Notes: a model not told the origin generated them from the letters alone. A DNA stretch of 64,000 nucleotides from Streptomyces mobaraensis NBRC 13819 = DSM 40847 (GCF_017916255.1 NZ_CP072827.1:4861501-4925500), one strand, 5' to 3'; shown: positions 1 to 9,074, counted from the stretch's first letter. Translations and numbers: made by a program.

Positions 1-138
1 GCCTGGGTATCCGGCGCTCGTCAAGTGCGCGCCCGCGGTGCCCAGTATGGTGGTGGCGCCGCCGAGCCCCCCTGACCTTGGGCATGGGCGACCCCGGAGA
101 GGTCGGAGGGCGGCGGAGAATAACCGGGAGAACCTGCT

Positions 139-3100
139 TTGAGCCGAGAATCTGACAGTCCGTCCTCCGGTCCCCAGGGCCGCGGTGGCGCCGCGTATCC
201 GTCGGGGACTCAGCCCTACGGGTCCGCGGGCGACGGCGGGCCGGCCACCGGACGCAAGCCGGACGCGCCGAAGACCGAGACCACGCTGACCACGCGGATC
301 CGTATCAACATCCCGGGTTCGCGTCCCATCCCGCCGGTGGTCATGCGCACGCCCGTGGGCGACGAGGCGCAGGCCGGCGAGACCGCCGAGGCGTCCGAGG
401 CCGCGCGGGGCGCCGCGCGGCAGCGCGAGGCGGACGAGCGTCCGCAGGCCGCCGCGTCCGCCCGGCGGCCCGAGCCGCCCACCGCCGCCCCGGCCCCCGA
501 GCCGGAGCGCCCGGCCGAGAAGACCAGCGACTGGTTCGCGCCCCGCAAGCCGGCCGGCGGTTCCACGCCGCCCGGCGGCTCCCCCGCGGCCGGCGCCAAC
601 GGCCTGCCCCGCCGCAACCCGGCGCCGCGTGGCGCGGTGCCCGGTACGGGTGCCGACGCCGGTACGGGCGCGGTGCCCGGCATACCGCGCGACCTCGCCG
701 GCGGCGGTGCCGCCCCGCACCCGCCGCTGCCCGGCGACCCGTCGACGACGGGTGCCGTGCCGCGCGCGGGCGCCCCGGGCGCGCCCGGCGTCCACGGCGG
801 GCAGGGCGGACGGAACGGCCGGCCCGGCCAGAACGGCCAGAACGGCCAGGCCGGCCAGGGCGGTCAGGGCGGTCAGGGCGGTCAGGGCGGTCAGGGCGGT
901 AGCCCGTGGCCCGGCGGCCCCGGCACGTCCGGCGACCCCTTCGGTGGCGCCCCGTCCCCGTACCCGCAGGGCCGGCAGTCGCAGCAGCCCCAGCAGTCGC
1001 ACCCGACGCAGCAGATGCAGCAGATGCCCGGGGGCGGCAACGCCTCCTGGCCGGGTGACCCCGCGACGACCGGTGCCGGGCCCGTCCCCGGCGACCCGTT
1101 CGCGAGTCCGGCGCAGGCCCAGGGGGCGCACCCGGGCATGGGCGGCGGCCACCAGGCCCAGGGGGGCCTCCCCGGTCAGGCGTACGGCCAGGGCCCCGGC
1201 CAGGGCGGCGCGCCGTGGCCCGGCGGCCCGGAGACCACGGGTGCCATGCCCGTACCCGGCGACCCGTCCGTCACCGGCGCCACGCCGCTGCCCAACGACC
1301 CCTTCGACACCACCCCGGCCACCGGGGGAGCGCCCTGGACCGCCGACGCGCTGACCGGCAACGCCCCGTCGCGCCCCGGCGGCCCCCAGGCCCCCGGCGG
1401 TACGCCGTGGAGCGGGCCCGGCGCCGCCGCGCCGAACGGACCCGGCGCCCCGGAGACCACCCAGCAGTTCCCGGCACCGCCGTTCCCCGGCCAGGGCCAG
1501 GCCGGTCCGGGGAGCCAGGCCGGTCAGGGGCAGGGCCCCCGCCTGCCGTTCCCCGTCGGCAACCGGACGGACACCCCGCACGAGGGCTTCCCCGTGGTGC
1601 CGCCGCCCGTGGGGCAGTCCCCGGTCGTGCCGCCGCCCGGGCCCGGGTCCGCGCAGCAGCAGAAGAAGCAGAACCAGAAGCAGGGCAAGAAGAAGAAGGG
1701 CGCCAAGGGCGCTCCTCCGGCGGGTCAGCAGTTCGGCCGGCAGCCCGGCGGGCAGCACCCGGGCCCGCAGGTGCCGCCGCCCGGCGTCCCGGGCTCCGTC
1801 CCGCCGCCGCCCGGCGCCATGCGCCCGAACCCGGCCGCGGAGACGCTGGTCAGCGGCATGCCGCCGGTCCCCGCGCCGGGCGGGCACAACGCGCCGGGCG
1901 GGCACAACGCGCCGGGCGGGCACAACGCGCCCGGTGGCCACAACGCGCCGGGCGGGCAGAACGCCCCCGGCGGCCCCAAGGCCCCCGGTGGGCAGAACGC
2001 CCCGGGCGGCCGGAAGAAGCCGGCCGGGCAGCAGTCCCAGGGCAGCGGCCCCAAGGCCCCGGCCGGGCAGCAGGCCCAGGGTGCCCCCAAGGCCCCCGGC
2101 GGCCCGAAGCCGCCGCTCGACAGCGGCGCGCCCCGCGTCGCCGTGCCCAAGCCGCCGGTCGACAGCGGTGCCCCGCGCATCGCCGTGCCGAAGCCCAAGA
2201 CGGGCGCGGCGGCGGCCGGCCAGGGCGGCCCGTCGGTGCCCGGGCCCGGCGGCGGCCCCGCCGTGCCCAAGCCCGGTGGTCCGTCGGTCCCCAAGCCGCC
2301 GGGCGTGGTCCAGGGCACTCCGCCGAGCGCCCCGAAGCCCCCCGCCAAGGCCGCCGCGAAGAGTGCGCCCAAGAAGCCCAAGAAGAAGGGCCGCAACAAG
2401 CTGGTGCTGCTGGCCGGCGGCGTGGTCGTGCTCGCCGGTGTCGCCTACGGCGCCGGCCTGGTGATGAACCACTCCGACGTCCCCCAGGGCACCACCGTCC
2501 TCGGCGTCGACATCGGCGGCAGCTCCAAGGAGCAGGCCGTGCAGAAGCTCGACGCCAAGGTCGGCGACCGCGCCACCGCGCCGCTGAAGGTGACCATCGG
2601 CGACAAGAAGGTGGACCTGAAGCCGTCCGTGGCCGGGCTGTCCATCGACACCCAGGAGACCGTCCGCTCGGTCTCCGGCCGGGACTACAACCCCGTCACC
2701 GTCGTCGGCTCCCTCGTGGGCAGCGGCAAGACGGCCCGGCCGACGGTGACCGTCGACGAGGAGAAGGTCGCCGCCGCGCTCAGGACCCTCGCGGGCGAGA
2801 CCGGCGGCGCCAAGGACGGAACGATCCGCTTCGTCCCCGGCAAGGCCGTCCCGGTCTACGGCAAGCCGTACCAGGGCGTGGACGTCGACAAGGGCGTCCA
2901 GGCCGTGGCCGACGCGTACCGTCAGCGCGTCGAGACCGGCAAGGACGTCCCCGTGACGCTGCCGACCACCAGCCGGCAGCCGAAGGTGTCCAACGCCGAG
3001 GTCGACCGGATGATGAAGGAGTTCGCCGAGCCGGCGATGTCCGACCGGGTCACCATCCAGACCGACCCGGCGCACCGCGTCCAGTTCGGCCCGGCCTTCT

Positions 3101-3333
3101 CGCTGCCGAAGATCCTCACGGTCAAGGAGGTCGGCGGCAAGCTGGTCGAGAACTACAACCTCGAAGCGATCAAGTCGCTGTACGGCAAGAGCTTCGACGG
3201 CGTGCTGATCATGCGGGGCAACGGAAGCAGGACGCCGGTCACCCCGCAGGACGTCGCCGGGGCGCTCGGCAAGGCGCTGCGCGGCAAGACGCCGGCCGAG
3301 CGGCTGGTCGTCATCAAGACGAACGTCGGCTGA
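139..3333 (+). CDS. Giant disordered single-pass membrane protein with peptidoglycan-binding-type ectodomain
   Basis: The 1064-aa product starts at TTG 139, with GGGAG about 8 nt upstream. Residues 1 to about 745 are low-complexity Pro/Gly/Gln/Ala sequence with runs of GGQ and of a GHNAPG hexapeptide, so I read them as a disordered cytoplasmic region. A Lys-rich stretch ([10 protein letters not shown]) precedes one hydrophobic segment at about 755-775. The remaining ~290 residues are a folded, presumably extracellular part with two repeated 'G..V.G.DIGG..KEQA...L' type modules, resembling the peptidoglycan-binding domain found in VanW/YkuD-associated proteins (PF12229-like). I see no L,D-transpeptidase Cys motif, so enzymatic activity is not supported. 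A role in envelope anchoring or sensing is inference. A hairpin follows the stop. Confidence 0.75.
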   Translation: MSRESDSPSSGPQGRGGAAYPSGTQPYGSAGDGGPATGRKPDAPKTETTLTTRIRINIPGSRPIPPVVMRTPVGDEAQAGETAEASEAARGAARQREADERPQAAASARRPEPPTAAPAPEPERPAEKTSDWFAPRKPAGGSTPPGGSPAAGANGLPRRNPAPRGAVPGTGADAGTGAVPGIPRDLAGGGAAPHPPLPGDPSTTGAVPRAGAPGAPGVHGGQGGRNGRPGQNGQNGQAGQGGQGGQGGQGGQGGSPWPGGPGTSGDPFGGAPSPYPQGRQSQQPQQSHPTQQMQQMPGGGNASWPGDPATTGAGPVPGDPFASPAQAQGAHPGMGGGHQAQGGLPGQAYGQGPGQGGAPWPGGPETTGAMPVPGDPSVTGATPLPNDPFDTTPATGGAPWTADALTGNAPSRPGGPQAPGGTPWSGPGAAAPNGPGAPETTQQFPAPPFPGQGQAGPGSQAGQGQGPRLPFPVGNRTDTPHEGFPVVPPPVGQSPVVPPPGPGSAQQQKKQNQKQGKKKKGAKGAPPAGQQFGRQPGGQHPGPQVPPPGVPGSVPPPPGAMRPNPAAETLVSGMPPVPAPGGHNAPGGHNAPGGHNAPGGHNAPGGQNAPGGPKAPGGQNAPGGRKKPAGQQSQGSGPKAPAGQQAQGAPKAPGGPKPPLDSGAPRVAVPKPPVDSGAPRIAVPKPKTGAAAAGQGGPSVPGPGGGPAVPKPGGPSVPKPPGVVQGTPPSAPKPPAKAAAKSAPKKPKKKGRNKLVLLAGGVVVLAGVAYGAGLVMNHSDVPQGTTVLGVDIGGSSKEQAVQKLDAKVGDRATAPLKVTIGDKKVDLKPSVAGLSIDTQETVRSVSGRDYNPVTVVGSLVGSGKTARPTVTVDEEKVAAALRTLAGETGGAKDGTIRFVPGKAVPVYGKPYQGVDVDKGVQAVADAYRQRVETGKDVPVTLPTTSRQPKVSNAEVDRMMKEFAEPAMSDRVTIQTDPAHRVQFGPAFSLPKILTVKEVGGKLVENYNLEAIKSLYGKSFDGVLIMRGNGSRTPVTPQDVAGALGKALRGKTPAERLVVIKTNVG

Positions 3334-3350
3334 CACCCGGCACGTCGTCA

Positions 3351-3388
3351 GGGGTCCCCGTTCCGGTCACCGGCACGGGGGCCCCTTC
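3351..3388 (+). terminator. Hairpin terminator after the disordered membrane protein gene
   Basis: Arms at 3351-3361 and 3375-3385 pair over 10 of 11 positions, with a 13-nt loop and a short TT(C) tail. It lies 18 nt past the stop at 3333. Confidence 0.6.
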
Positions 3389-3429
3389 CCATATCGCCCG
3401 TACCGCGCCTCCCCCGGGTAAGGCGGGGA

Positions 3430-3445
3430 CATGACATCTGTCATG
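3430..3445. promoter_or_regulatory. Perfect palindrome CATGACA-TC-TGTCATG, candidate response-regulator operator
   Basis: The two 7-nt arms are perfectly complementary around a 2-nt spacer. The site centres 65 nt before the ATG at 3503, where a CAGGAT hexamer 6 nt before the ATG could serve as a leaderless -10 box. That distance suits an activator of the NarL/DesR type, and the operon is followed by just such a two-component pair. The link is inference. Confidence 0.5.
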
Positions 3446-3502
3446 CCGAGCGCACGACGCCCGACACTGCCCCGCGCGCCGCCGCCCGGCCAGGATGGTC
3501 CC

Positions 3503-4462
3503 ATGACCATCACCGCAGGGACGTTCACGGGGGACAGCCGGCGCGCGGGAGCCGTTCCCGCCGTCAGCTTCACGAACGTCAACAAGAGCTACGGCGCCGT
3601 ACGGGCCGTGGCCGATCTCGATCTCCAGCTCTACCCGGGCGAGACCGTCGCCCTCCTCGGCCCCAACGGCGCCGGCAAGTCCACCACCCTGGACCTCCTC
3701 CTCGGCCTGGGCCAGCCCGACTCCGGCACGGTCGAGCTCTTCGGCACCACCCCGCAGCGCGCGCTCGAACAGGGCAAGGTCGGCGCGATGCTGCAGAGCG
3801 GCGGCCTGATGGAGGACGTCCGCGTCCGGGAGCTGGTGCGGCTCGCCTGCGACCTGCACCCGCGCGCGTACCCGGTCGACCGGGTCATGGAGCAGGCGGG
3901 CATCACCGAGATCGCGGACCGGCTGGTCAACAAGCTCTCCGGCGGCCAGGAGCAGCGGGTGCGCTTCGCACTCGCGACGGCCGGCGAGAACGACCTGATC
4001 GTCCTCGACGAGCCGACGACGGGCATGGACGTCACCTCCCGCCAGACGTTCTGGGGCGCCATGCGCCGCCAGGCAGACGAGGGCCGGGCCGTCCTCTTCG
4101 CCACCCACTACCTGGAGGAGGCCGACGCGATCGCCGACCGCGTCATCGTCCTCCACCGCGGCCGGATCCTCGCGGACGGCTCCGCGGCCGAGATCAAGGC
4201 CAAGGCCGGCGCCCGCCGGATCGTCTTCGACCTCGACGGACAGATCCCCCAGGACGCCCTGCGCTCCCTGCCGATGCTGGCCGCCCTGGAGGTCTCCGGC
4301 CGCACCGTCCGGATCCAGTCCCACGACGCCGACGCCACCGTGCACGCGCTGTACGGGCTCGGGCTCTACCCGCGCAACCTGGAGGTCGCGGGCCTCGGCC
4401 TGGAGCAGGCATTCATCGCCATCACCGACGCCGCCACCGCCGGGGAGGCGGTCTCCGCATGA
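3503..4462 (+). CDS. ABC-2 type exporter, ATP-binding subunit
   Basis: The 319-aa cytoplasmic ATPase drives the permease encoded next. Visible motifs are Walker A GPNGAGKST, the signature LSGGQEQR, Walker B LIVLDEPTTG and the switch histidine in FATHYLEEA. The C-terminal ~70 residues form the extra domain usual in drug- or lipid-exporting ABC-2 ATPases. An in-frame ATG lies at 3431, but that would run through the operator palindrome. ATG 3503, with AGGA upstream, fits the family N-terminus ('...VNKSYGAVRAV'). The gene overlaps the permease by 4 nt (ATGA), so the two are translationally coupled. A downstream histidine kinase and response regulator make this an ABC/two-component cluster of the LnrJK-LnrLMN or DesKR kind, usually responding to membrane-active compounds. 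The substrate is unknown. Confidence 0.9.
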   Translation: MTITAGTFTGDSRRAGAVPAVSFTNVNKSYGAVRAVADLDLQLYPGETVALLGPNGAGKSTTLDLLLGLGQPDSGTVELFGTTPQRALEQGKVGAMLQSGGLMEDVRVRELVRLACDLHPRAYPVDRVMEQAGITEIADRLVNKLSGGQEQRVRFALATAGENDLIVLDEPTTGMDVTSRQTFWGAMRRQADEGRAVLFATHYLEEADAIADRVIVLHRGRILADGSAAEIKAKAGARRIVFDLDGQIPQDALRSLPMLAALEVSGRTVRIQSHDADATVHALYGLGLYPRNLEVAGLGLEQAFIAITDAATAGEAVSA

Positions 4463-5199
4463 ACACCCTGATCCGGCTGGAAGTCTCGCGCACCCTGCGC
4501 AACAAGAAGTTCATGTTCTTCTCCGTCCTCTACCCGGCGGCGCTCTACCTGCTGATCGCGTCCGGGGCGAAGAGTGACGAGAAGCTGGGCGACACCGGGC
4601 TGACCTTCCCGGTGCTGTACATGGTCTCCATGGCCACCTTCGGCGCCATCACGGCCGTCCTGATCGGCAACGCCGAGCGCATCGCCAAGGAGCGCGAGAA
4701 GGGCTGGGTGCGCCAGCTGCGGCTGACCTCGCTGCCGGGCCGCGGCTATGTGACCGCGAAGATCGCCTCGGCCGCCGTGGTCTCCCTGCCGGGCATCCTC
4801 GTGGTGTTCGCCATCGCCGCCGCGGCCAAGGGCGTCCGCCTGGAGCCCTGGCAGTGGCTCGCCCTGACCGGTTCCATCTGGGCCGGCAGCTGCGTCTTCG
4901 CGGCGCTCGGCGTGGCCATCGGCTACCTGGCCACCGGTGACGCCGTCCGTCCCATCGTGATGATCGTCTACTTCGGCCTGGCCGCCCTCGGCGGTCTGTG
5001 GATGCCGTCCGCGACCTTCCCGCACTGGCTGCAGAAGATCGCCGAGTACGTCCCGACCCACGCCTACGCCGGTCTCGGCCAGGCCATCGAGCGCGGCGAC
5101 GCGCCGGGCGCCCGGGACGTCCTGCTGCTCGTCGGCTACCTGGTGCTGTTCAGCGGCGCCGCGGCCTGGCTGTACCGCAAGGACACCCACAAGGCGTGA
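4459..5199 (+). CDS. ABC-2 type exporter, membrane permease
   Basis: The 246-aa protein has about six hydrophobic segments in ABC-2 permease order. It has a cytosolic N-terminus (MNTLIRLEVSRTLRNKKF), a charged loop with 'AKEREKGWVRQLRLTSLPG' typical of ABC-2 transporters, and a final helix ending WLYRKDTHKA. It overlaps the ATPase stop by 4 nt. It presumably forms the transmembrane half of a heteromeric exporter. A strong GC hairpin follows the stop, separating it from the histidine-kinase gene. Confidence 0.88.
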   Translation: MNTLIRLEVSRTLRNKKFMFFSVLYPAALYLLIASGAKSDEKLGDTGLTFPVLYMVSMATFGAITAVLIGNAERIAKEREKGWVRQLRLTSLPGRGYVTAKIASAAVVSLPGILVVFAIAAAAKGVRLEPWQWLALTGSIWAGSCVFAALGVAIGYLATGDAVRPIVMIVYFGLAALGGLWMPSATFPHWLQKIAEYVPTHAYAGLGQAIERGDAPGARDVLLLVGYLVLFSGAAAWLYRKDTHKA

Positions 5200-5207
5200 G
5201 CGGGCAC

Positions 5208-5231
5208 GGACCCCCGGGCCCCCGGGGGTCC
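5208..5231 (+). terminator. Perfect GC hairpin between exporter and histidine kinase
   Basis: Two 11-nt arms (5208-5218 and 5221-5231) are perfectly complementary around a 2-nt loop, with no U-tract. It could act as a terminator or attenuator, leaving the kinase dependent on its own start. A CAGACT hexamer lies 7 nt before ATG 5250, so leaderless initiation is possible. Confidence 0.5.
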
Positions 5232-5249
5232 TGCGGCAGACTCGAGGGC

Positions 5250-6458
5250 ATGGACGGAAACGGTGACATGATGATCGGCAGGGCCCCGGAGAACCGGCGG
5301 CAGTTCCTGGTCAAGTCGTGCTGGACCGTCTTGTACCTCACCTATCTGGTGTACGCGGTCGCCGACCTCACCGGCGGCCGGCACTCGCCCACCGCCATGG
5401 CGTTCGGCTGGTGCGGGCTCTCCGTCTTCCTCGCCGGCTACCTCTACCTGCTCTTCGGCCCCCGGTCGGGCGACGGCCCCCACCGGGGGCGGCTGGGCGT
5501 CCTGGCCGGGCTGTACGTCCTGTCCCTGCTCATGGTGGTGACGCTCGGCGGCCCCTGGCTCACCCTGCTGGTCTACGTCTCCATCTCCAGCGCCGTCATG
5601 CTGCCGGTCCGCCAGGCGGCCCGGGCCATCGCCGTGAACGCCGCCACCGTCCTGGGCCTCGGCCTGCTCGGCGGCCACGCGGACAGCGGCCTGTTCATGG
5701 TGCTGACGGCCACCCTGCTCGGCGGCGGGGCGATGACGGCCGTCGTCCAGATGGGCCGCACCATGCGCGAGCTCCGCGAGGCCCGGGCCGCCGTCGCCCA
5801 GCTCGCCGCCAACGAGGAGCGCCTCCGCCTCGCCCGCGACCTGCACGACCTGCTCGGCCACTCCCTCTCCCTCATCACCCTCAAGAGCGAGCTCGCCGGC
5901 CGGATGCTGCCGGACCGCCCCGAGCAGGCCGCCCAGCAGGTCGCCGACATCGAACGCGTCAGCCGGCAGGCCCTCGTCGACGTCCGCGAGGCCGTCACCG
6001 GCTTCCGCCGTCCCACCCTGGAGGGCGAACTCGCCGGTGCCCGCACGGCCCTCGCCGCCGCCGGCATCACCGTCGACCTCACCCGGGCCGGCACCGGCCA
6101 CCCCGACCTCGCCCCCGACGCCGAGGGCGCCCTGGCCTGGGCGCTCCGCGAGGCCGTCACCAACACCGTCCGGCACAGCGGCGCCCACCGCTGCGAGGTC
6201 TCCCTCGCCGAGAGCGGCGACGAACTCCGCCTCACCGTCACCGACGACGGCCGGGGCCCCCAATGCCCGCACGGCAACGGCCTCACCGGCCTCGCCGAAC
6301 GCCTCGCCCTCGCCGACGGCCGCCTGGAGACCGGCCCCGGCCCCCGCGGCGGCTTCCGCCTCAGCGCCTGCGTCCCTTTGGTCCGTGCGGAGTCGAAAAC
6401 CGAGGGCCCGGCGGAGCGGCCGGACAGCGCCTCCCCCGTGGCCGGCTCCCACCCGTGA
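5250..6458 (+). CDS. DesK/NarL-family sensor histidine kinase
   Basis: The 402-aa protein has five or six N-terminal transmembrane helices (about residues 22-165) and a coiled linker. A HisKA_3 dimerisation box RDLHDLLGHSLS follows, with the phospho-accepting His at residue 199. The GHKL ATPase has the N-box 'REAVTNTVRHSGA', G1 'DDGRG' and a Gly-rich G2. The last ~25 residues are polar. The start is ATG 5250; an upstream reading frame overlaps the permease and is not needed. It should phosphorylate the response regulator whose gene begins 59 nt downstream, but that gene is now cut by the mobile element, so kinase and regulator are 8.5 kb apart. Insertion leaves the kinase coding region intact. 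Confidence 0.9.
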   Translation: MDGNGDMMIGRAPENRRQFLVKSCWTVLYLTYLVYAVADLTGGRHSPTAMAFGWCGLSVFLAGYLYLLFGPRSGDGPHRGRLGVLAGLYVLSLLMVVTLGGPWLTLLVYVSISSAVMLPVRQAARAIAVNAATVLGLGLLGGHADSGLFMVLTATLLGGGAMTAVVQMGRTMRELREARAAVAQLAANEERLRLARDLHDLLGHSLSLITLKSELAGRMLPDRPEQAAQQVADIERVSRQALVDVREAVTGFRRPTLEGELAGARTALAAAGITVDLTRAGTGHPDLAPDAEGALAWALREAVTNTVRHSGAHRCEVSLAESGDELRLTVTDDGRGPQCPHGNGLTGLAERLALADGRLETGPGPRGGFRLSACVPLVRAESKTEGPAERPDSASPVAGSHP

Positions 6459-6505
6459 GCCGCCCCTAACCTGCACCGACGCACCGCGCGCCCCCGGCCG
6501 CCCCC

Positions 6506-6511
6506 TACCCT
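6506..6511 (+). promoter_or_regulatory. TACCCT -10 box for leaderless transcription of the native response-regulator start
   Basis: TACCCT lies 6 nt before ATG 6518, the usual spacing for leaderless Streptomyces transcripts, and there is no Shine-Dalgarno sequence. After insertion this host promoter reads through a 21-codon stub towards the integrase gene. The same TACCCT box is found 7 nt before the start codon supplied by the element at the other junction. Confidence 0.55.
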
Positions 6512-6517
6512 GACGGC

Positions 6518-6583
6518 ATGAGCGAAACCTCCGCCGAGCCGTCCGTCCCCCGGGTCCGCGTCCTCCTCGCCGAGGAGGAGTAA
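6518..6583 (+). pseudogene. 5' stub of the response-regulator gene, severed by element insertion
   Basis: ATG 6518 opens a 21-residue frame reading MSETSAEPSVPRVRVLLAEE and then hits TAA just inside the element. The segment RVRVLLAE is the receiver-domain beta-1 strand and acidic pocket of a NarL-type response regulator. The gene resumes with RVLLAEDQSMVRE at the other end of the element (14974 onward). The stub retains the host promoter and start codon but no functional domain. Confidence 0.85.
6560..6576 (+). repeat. Left attachment-site core (attL), 17 bp
   Basis: GTCCTCCTCGCCGAGGA is present identically at 14977-14993. To its left is host response-regulator sequence, to its right element sequence leading into the integrase gene. 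The core encodes Val-Leu-Leu-Ala-Glu of the receiver domain. Confidence 0.88.
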
Positions 6584-6681
6584 CCCCTTGCGGACCTAGG
6601 GTCTGACCTGCGCCTTTCTGATGTGGGAACCGTTGCGCTCTAGGCGCCCCCAAGGGGATACGCCTACCGGGAGCACGAATC

Positions 6682-8280
6682 ATGTCTGTTGAGCACGTCT
6701 GCACTATCTGCGGGAAGAGCGAGCCGAACGCTGTAGACCTCTACACGCGCAAGTCGAAGCGCTTGAGGGAAGATGACCACCGCCGCGAGCAAAGCACCGA
6801 CGCACAGTGTGAGCAGGGGCATCGCTGGGCGCACCGCAACGGGTACGCGGTGCGGAAGGTCTGGCGGGACATCCAGAGCGCGTTCAAGGACGTCAAGCGG
6901 TCCGACTTCGACCGTGCGCTGCGCGCCCTGGCCAACGGCGAGGTTCCGGCGCTGTGGGCGTACGCGATCGACCGGTTCAGCCGCAAGGGAGCCGATGACC
7001 TTCTGAAGGTCATCGGCAAGGCACGCGTCATCTTCGACATGGATGGTCTCGACTCCAACGAGACGCGTGACCGTCGCTGGATCATCAACCGGGCCGAAGA
7101 GGCACGGGAGAGCAGCGAGAACCTTTCCAAGCGGGTCAGGGACACCAAGGAAGCACAGCGCGACGCTGGGCTTTGGGTGGCCGGTCGCGCCCCGTTCGGA
7201 TACGTCGTCTCCCGCGATCGCGTCCTGACGCCGGACGAAGAGCCGTACATCTGCCACGTGGCGACGCGGACGGAGTGGACCCGTGCCGCACTTCTGCGGG
7301 AGATGTTCCGCAGGATTGCGGAGGACGGCGACTCTACGCGTGAGGTCTGCCGCTGGCTCGACGGCATGGGCGTCCCGTCCCCCGGCGGAAGCTCCTGGGG
7401 GTACGCGTACGTCCACCGCATGACCCGGAACCCTGCCTTCTCCGGGTGGCAAGTGATTCAGATTCGCCCGGGGCATCCGGAGGCCTATCGCAACAGCAAG
7501 GGCCAGAAGGTTCGCCTCAAGGGCAAGGCTCTGGTCACCTCCGAGATGCAGCGCAAGGCGCAAGAGACGCTGACGGGCGGCAATCTCATCCCGCTTGCCC
7601 ACCGGGCCCGGGATACACGGCGCAAGCACCTGCTTACGGACCTGATGCGGTGCGAGGGGTGCGGCCGGTCGATGTCCATGGGTGGCGCGTCGTACAAGTG
7701 CCAGGCCGCAACGGGAGGCACCGGATGCAAAGCAATCGCCTCCGTCAAGGTCGAGGCCATTGAGAACTTCGTCTTCAACGCCTGGTTGGCACGGCTGACC
7801 AACGCCGCTGAAGACGACCCGATCGTGATCGCCGTCTCCGAGCGCTGGACGGCCCGCGTGAGGCCGGAGGAGACGGCAGAAGAGCAGACCGCTCGCGCTG
7901 CTCTGCGCACCGCTGAGGCCGGTTTGAAGCGGCTCCTCGACGACCGGCAGGCAGGCGTCTACGACGGCGCGGCAGCGCGGTACTTTGGCCCTCTGCTGCG
8001 GGATGCGAACAAGGCTGTCGAAGCCGCCCGAGAAGAGGTCAATCACTACTCGCACGGGGGCACTGTCACGTTGCCGTTTGAAAGTGTGGAACACGAGACC
8101 CTCACGGCCACATGGGATGCGGCGGACCTGCCCAAGAAGCGTGACCTCCTCCGCCTTGCCATAGAGCGCATAACGGTCCGCAAGGCTCCGCGCCAGGGCG
8201 CCCGTTTCAACGGTCACGAACGGCTGGTCATCGAGTGGGCTCAGCCTGCCCAGCAAGAGGACTTCGCAGAGGCCGCGTAA
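6682..8280 (+). CDS. Large serine recombinase (integrase)
   Basis: The 532-aa protein should catalyse integration and, with a directionality factor, excision. The N-terminal resolvase domain contains YTRKSK with Ser25 as likely nucleophile, and the conserved arginine motif AIDRFSRKG. The recombinase domain spans about 190-310. A zinc ribbon follows with Cys324, Cys327, Cys340 and Cys349, then a coiled-coil-containing C-terminal DNA-binding region. The ATG at 6682 lies about 100 bp inside attL, the usual position for an integrase next to its att site. Unusual is a short N-terminal extension before the catalytic strand that carries its own C-x-x-C (Cys7, Cys10). No excisionase is evident; the small proteins at 9278-9879 or 12524-13400 are candidates. 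Confidence 0.95.
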   Translation: MSVEHVCTICGKSEPNAVDLYTRKSKRLREDDHRREQSTDAQCEQGHRWAHRNGYAVRKVWRDIQSAFKDVKRSDFDRALRALANGEVPALWAYAIDRFSRKGADDLLKVIGKARVIFDMDGLDSNETRDRRWIINRAEEARESSENLSKRVRDTKEAQRDAGLWVAGRAPFGYVVSRDRVLTPDEEPYICHVATRTEWTRAALLREMFRRIAEDGDSTREVCRWLDGMGVPSPGGSSWGYAYVHRMTRNPAFSGWQVIQIRPGHPEAYRNSKGQKVRLKGKALVTSEMQRKAQETLTGGNLIPLAHRARDTRRKHLLTDLMRCEGCGRSMSMGGASYKCQAATGGTGCKAIASVKVEAIENFVFNAWLARLTNAAEDDPIVIAVSERWTARVRPEETAEEQTARAALRTAEAGLKRLLDDRQAGVYDGAAARYFGPLLRDANKAVEAAREEVNHYSHGGTVTLPFESVEHETLTATWDAADLPKKRDLLRLAIERITVRKAPRQGARFNGHERLVIEWAQPAQQEDFAEAA

Positions 8281-8300
8281 GCCCGCCTGAGCGCCTATCA

Positions 8301-8336
8301 GCCCCACCTCTCCACTCCCGGAGGGGTGGGGCTTTT
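8301..8336 (+). terminator. Rho-independent terminator of the integrase gene
   Basis: The arms GCCCCACCTCT and AGGGGTGGGGC pair around a 10-nt loop and are followed by TTTTC, 20 nt past the integrase stop. Confidence 0.85.
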
Positions 8337-8474
8337 CGTATGCCTACAGCAGCCCATGCGGGGCAGGAAGGGCCTACCGGTAGCCAAGCCACCCGAGGGG
8401 CCCGCTGTCAGCGGAGAGAGCGTGACGAAGCACGATAGCCCTCGCCGATCCGCCAAGCCGATGACCTGCTAGAA

Positions 8475-8567
8475 GTGGCGAAGTGACGTTTTAGAGGTAG
8501 GTCCATGTATCCCCATAGAGCGCCTATAGGGAAAACAAGGCTCGCCTTCAAACCGCCACTTCGCCAC
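8475..8567. repeat. Inverted-repeat module 1 of the element control region
   Basis: Outer arms at 8475-8492 and 8550-8567 match at 16 of 18 positions. The enclosed stretch holds GCCTATAGGGAAAAC at 8522-8536, shared with modules 2 and 3. Confidence 0.75.
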
Positions 8568-8620
8568 CCTGGCAGCCACACAGGGGCGCGCGACAGTGCG
8601 AGGGTCCCGATCTGCGAAAC

Positions 8621-8713
8621 CTGACGGTATGACGGTTTGGAACCCCGCTTTGGTTTCCCCTGTAGAACCTGTAGGGGAAAACGAGAACGGCCTTCGTTCC
8701 GTCATTTCGTCAG
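8621..8713. repeat. Inverted-repeat module 2 of the element control region
   Basis: Outer arms at 8621-8635 and 8699-8713 match at 13 of 15 positions. The enclosed core ACCTGTAGGGGAAAAC is at 8667-8682, and an inner TTTCCCCT/AGGGGAAA pairing gives a nested hairpin. The arm sequence differs from modules 1 and 3; only the core is conserved. Confidence 0.75.
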
Positions 8714-8859
8714 GGTGCAGCTATCCGTCAGGCGTCAACGTCCAGACGTGACCGACATCACGGCCACGCGGGCGACGCGTGGACCGACGGCAGAGAACCC
8801 TTGCGCTCCAGTAGCCATGGGGGCGCCGCATAGGGGCCAACCCGCCGACGGCGATCGGA

Positions 8860-8954
8860 GTGCGGTGGAACGGTGATTCTTGGCTTTTTCTGGAATGCCT
8901 TAAGAAACCTATAGGGAAAACAGAATCGCCCTCCGAATCGCCGTTTCACCGCAC
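8860..8954. repeat. Inverted-repeat module 3 of the element control region
   Basis: Outer arms at 8860-8878 and 8936-8954 match at 17 of 19 positions. The enclosed core ACCTATAGGGAAAAC is at 8907-8921. Total length (95 bp) is nearly the same as modules 1 and 2 (93 bp each). Confidence 0.75.
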
Positions 8955-9052
8955 CGTGACGGGCATCACTCGGTGGGATGCGGAAAGCGATGGAAACGGT
9001 GCCGCTCCAGGCAACCCTCACGCTCTAGCAAGGGCAGAGAGCGGAGTATGAT

Positions 9053-9074
9053 CACCGCATCATGTGATGCGGTG
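9053..9074. promoter_or_regulatory. 22-bp inverted repeat, candidate operator
   Basis: The arms CACCGCATCA and TGATGCGGTG are perfect reverse complements around TG. The size suits a dimeric repressor such as the XRE protein encoded at 11153, but nothing else supports that pairing. Confidence 0.4.

Noticed and set aside
1215-3434. Long alternative-frame and antisense open frames across GC-rich genes (for example 1215-3434 +, 28946-31084 -, 29938-32040 -, 47041-53028 +)
   Set aside because: They are Arg/Ala/Pro-rich shadows lacking stop codons because of GC content, without family motifs or ribosome-binding sites.
8475-8954. Inverted-repeat modules read as three ordinary terminators, a CRISPR array or an intron
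   Set aside because: There is no T-run after the arms, no constant repeat with variable spacers, and no intron-encoded protein. Arm sequences differ while the core is conserved.
8637-9021. Small open frames inside the element control region
   Set aside because: No ribosome-binding site, no recognisable motif, and they cross the inverted-repeat arms.
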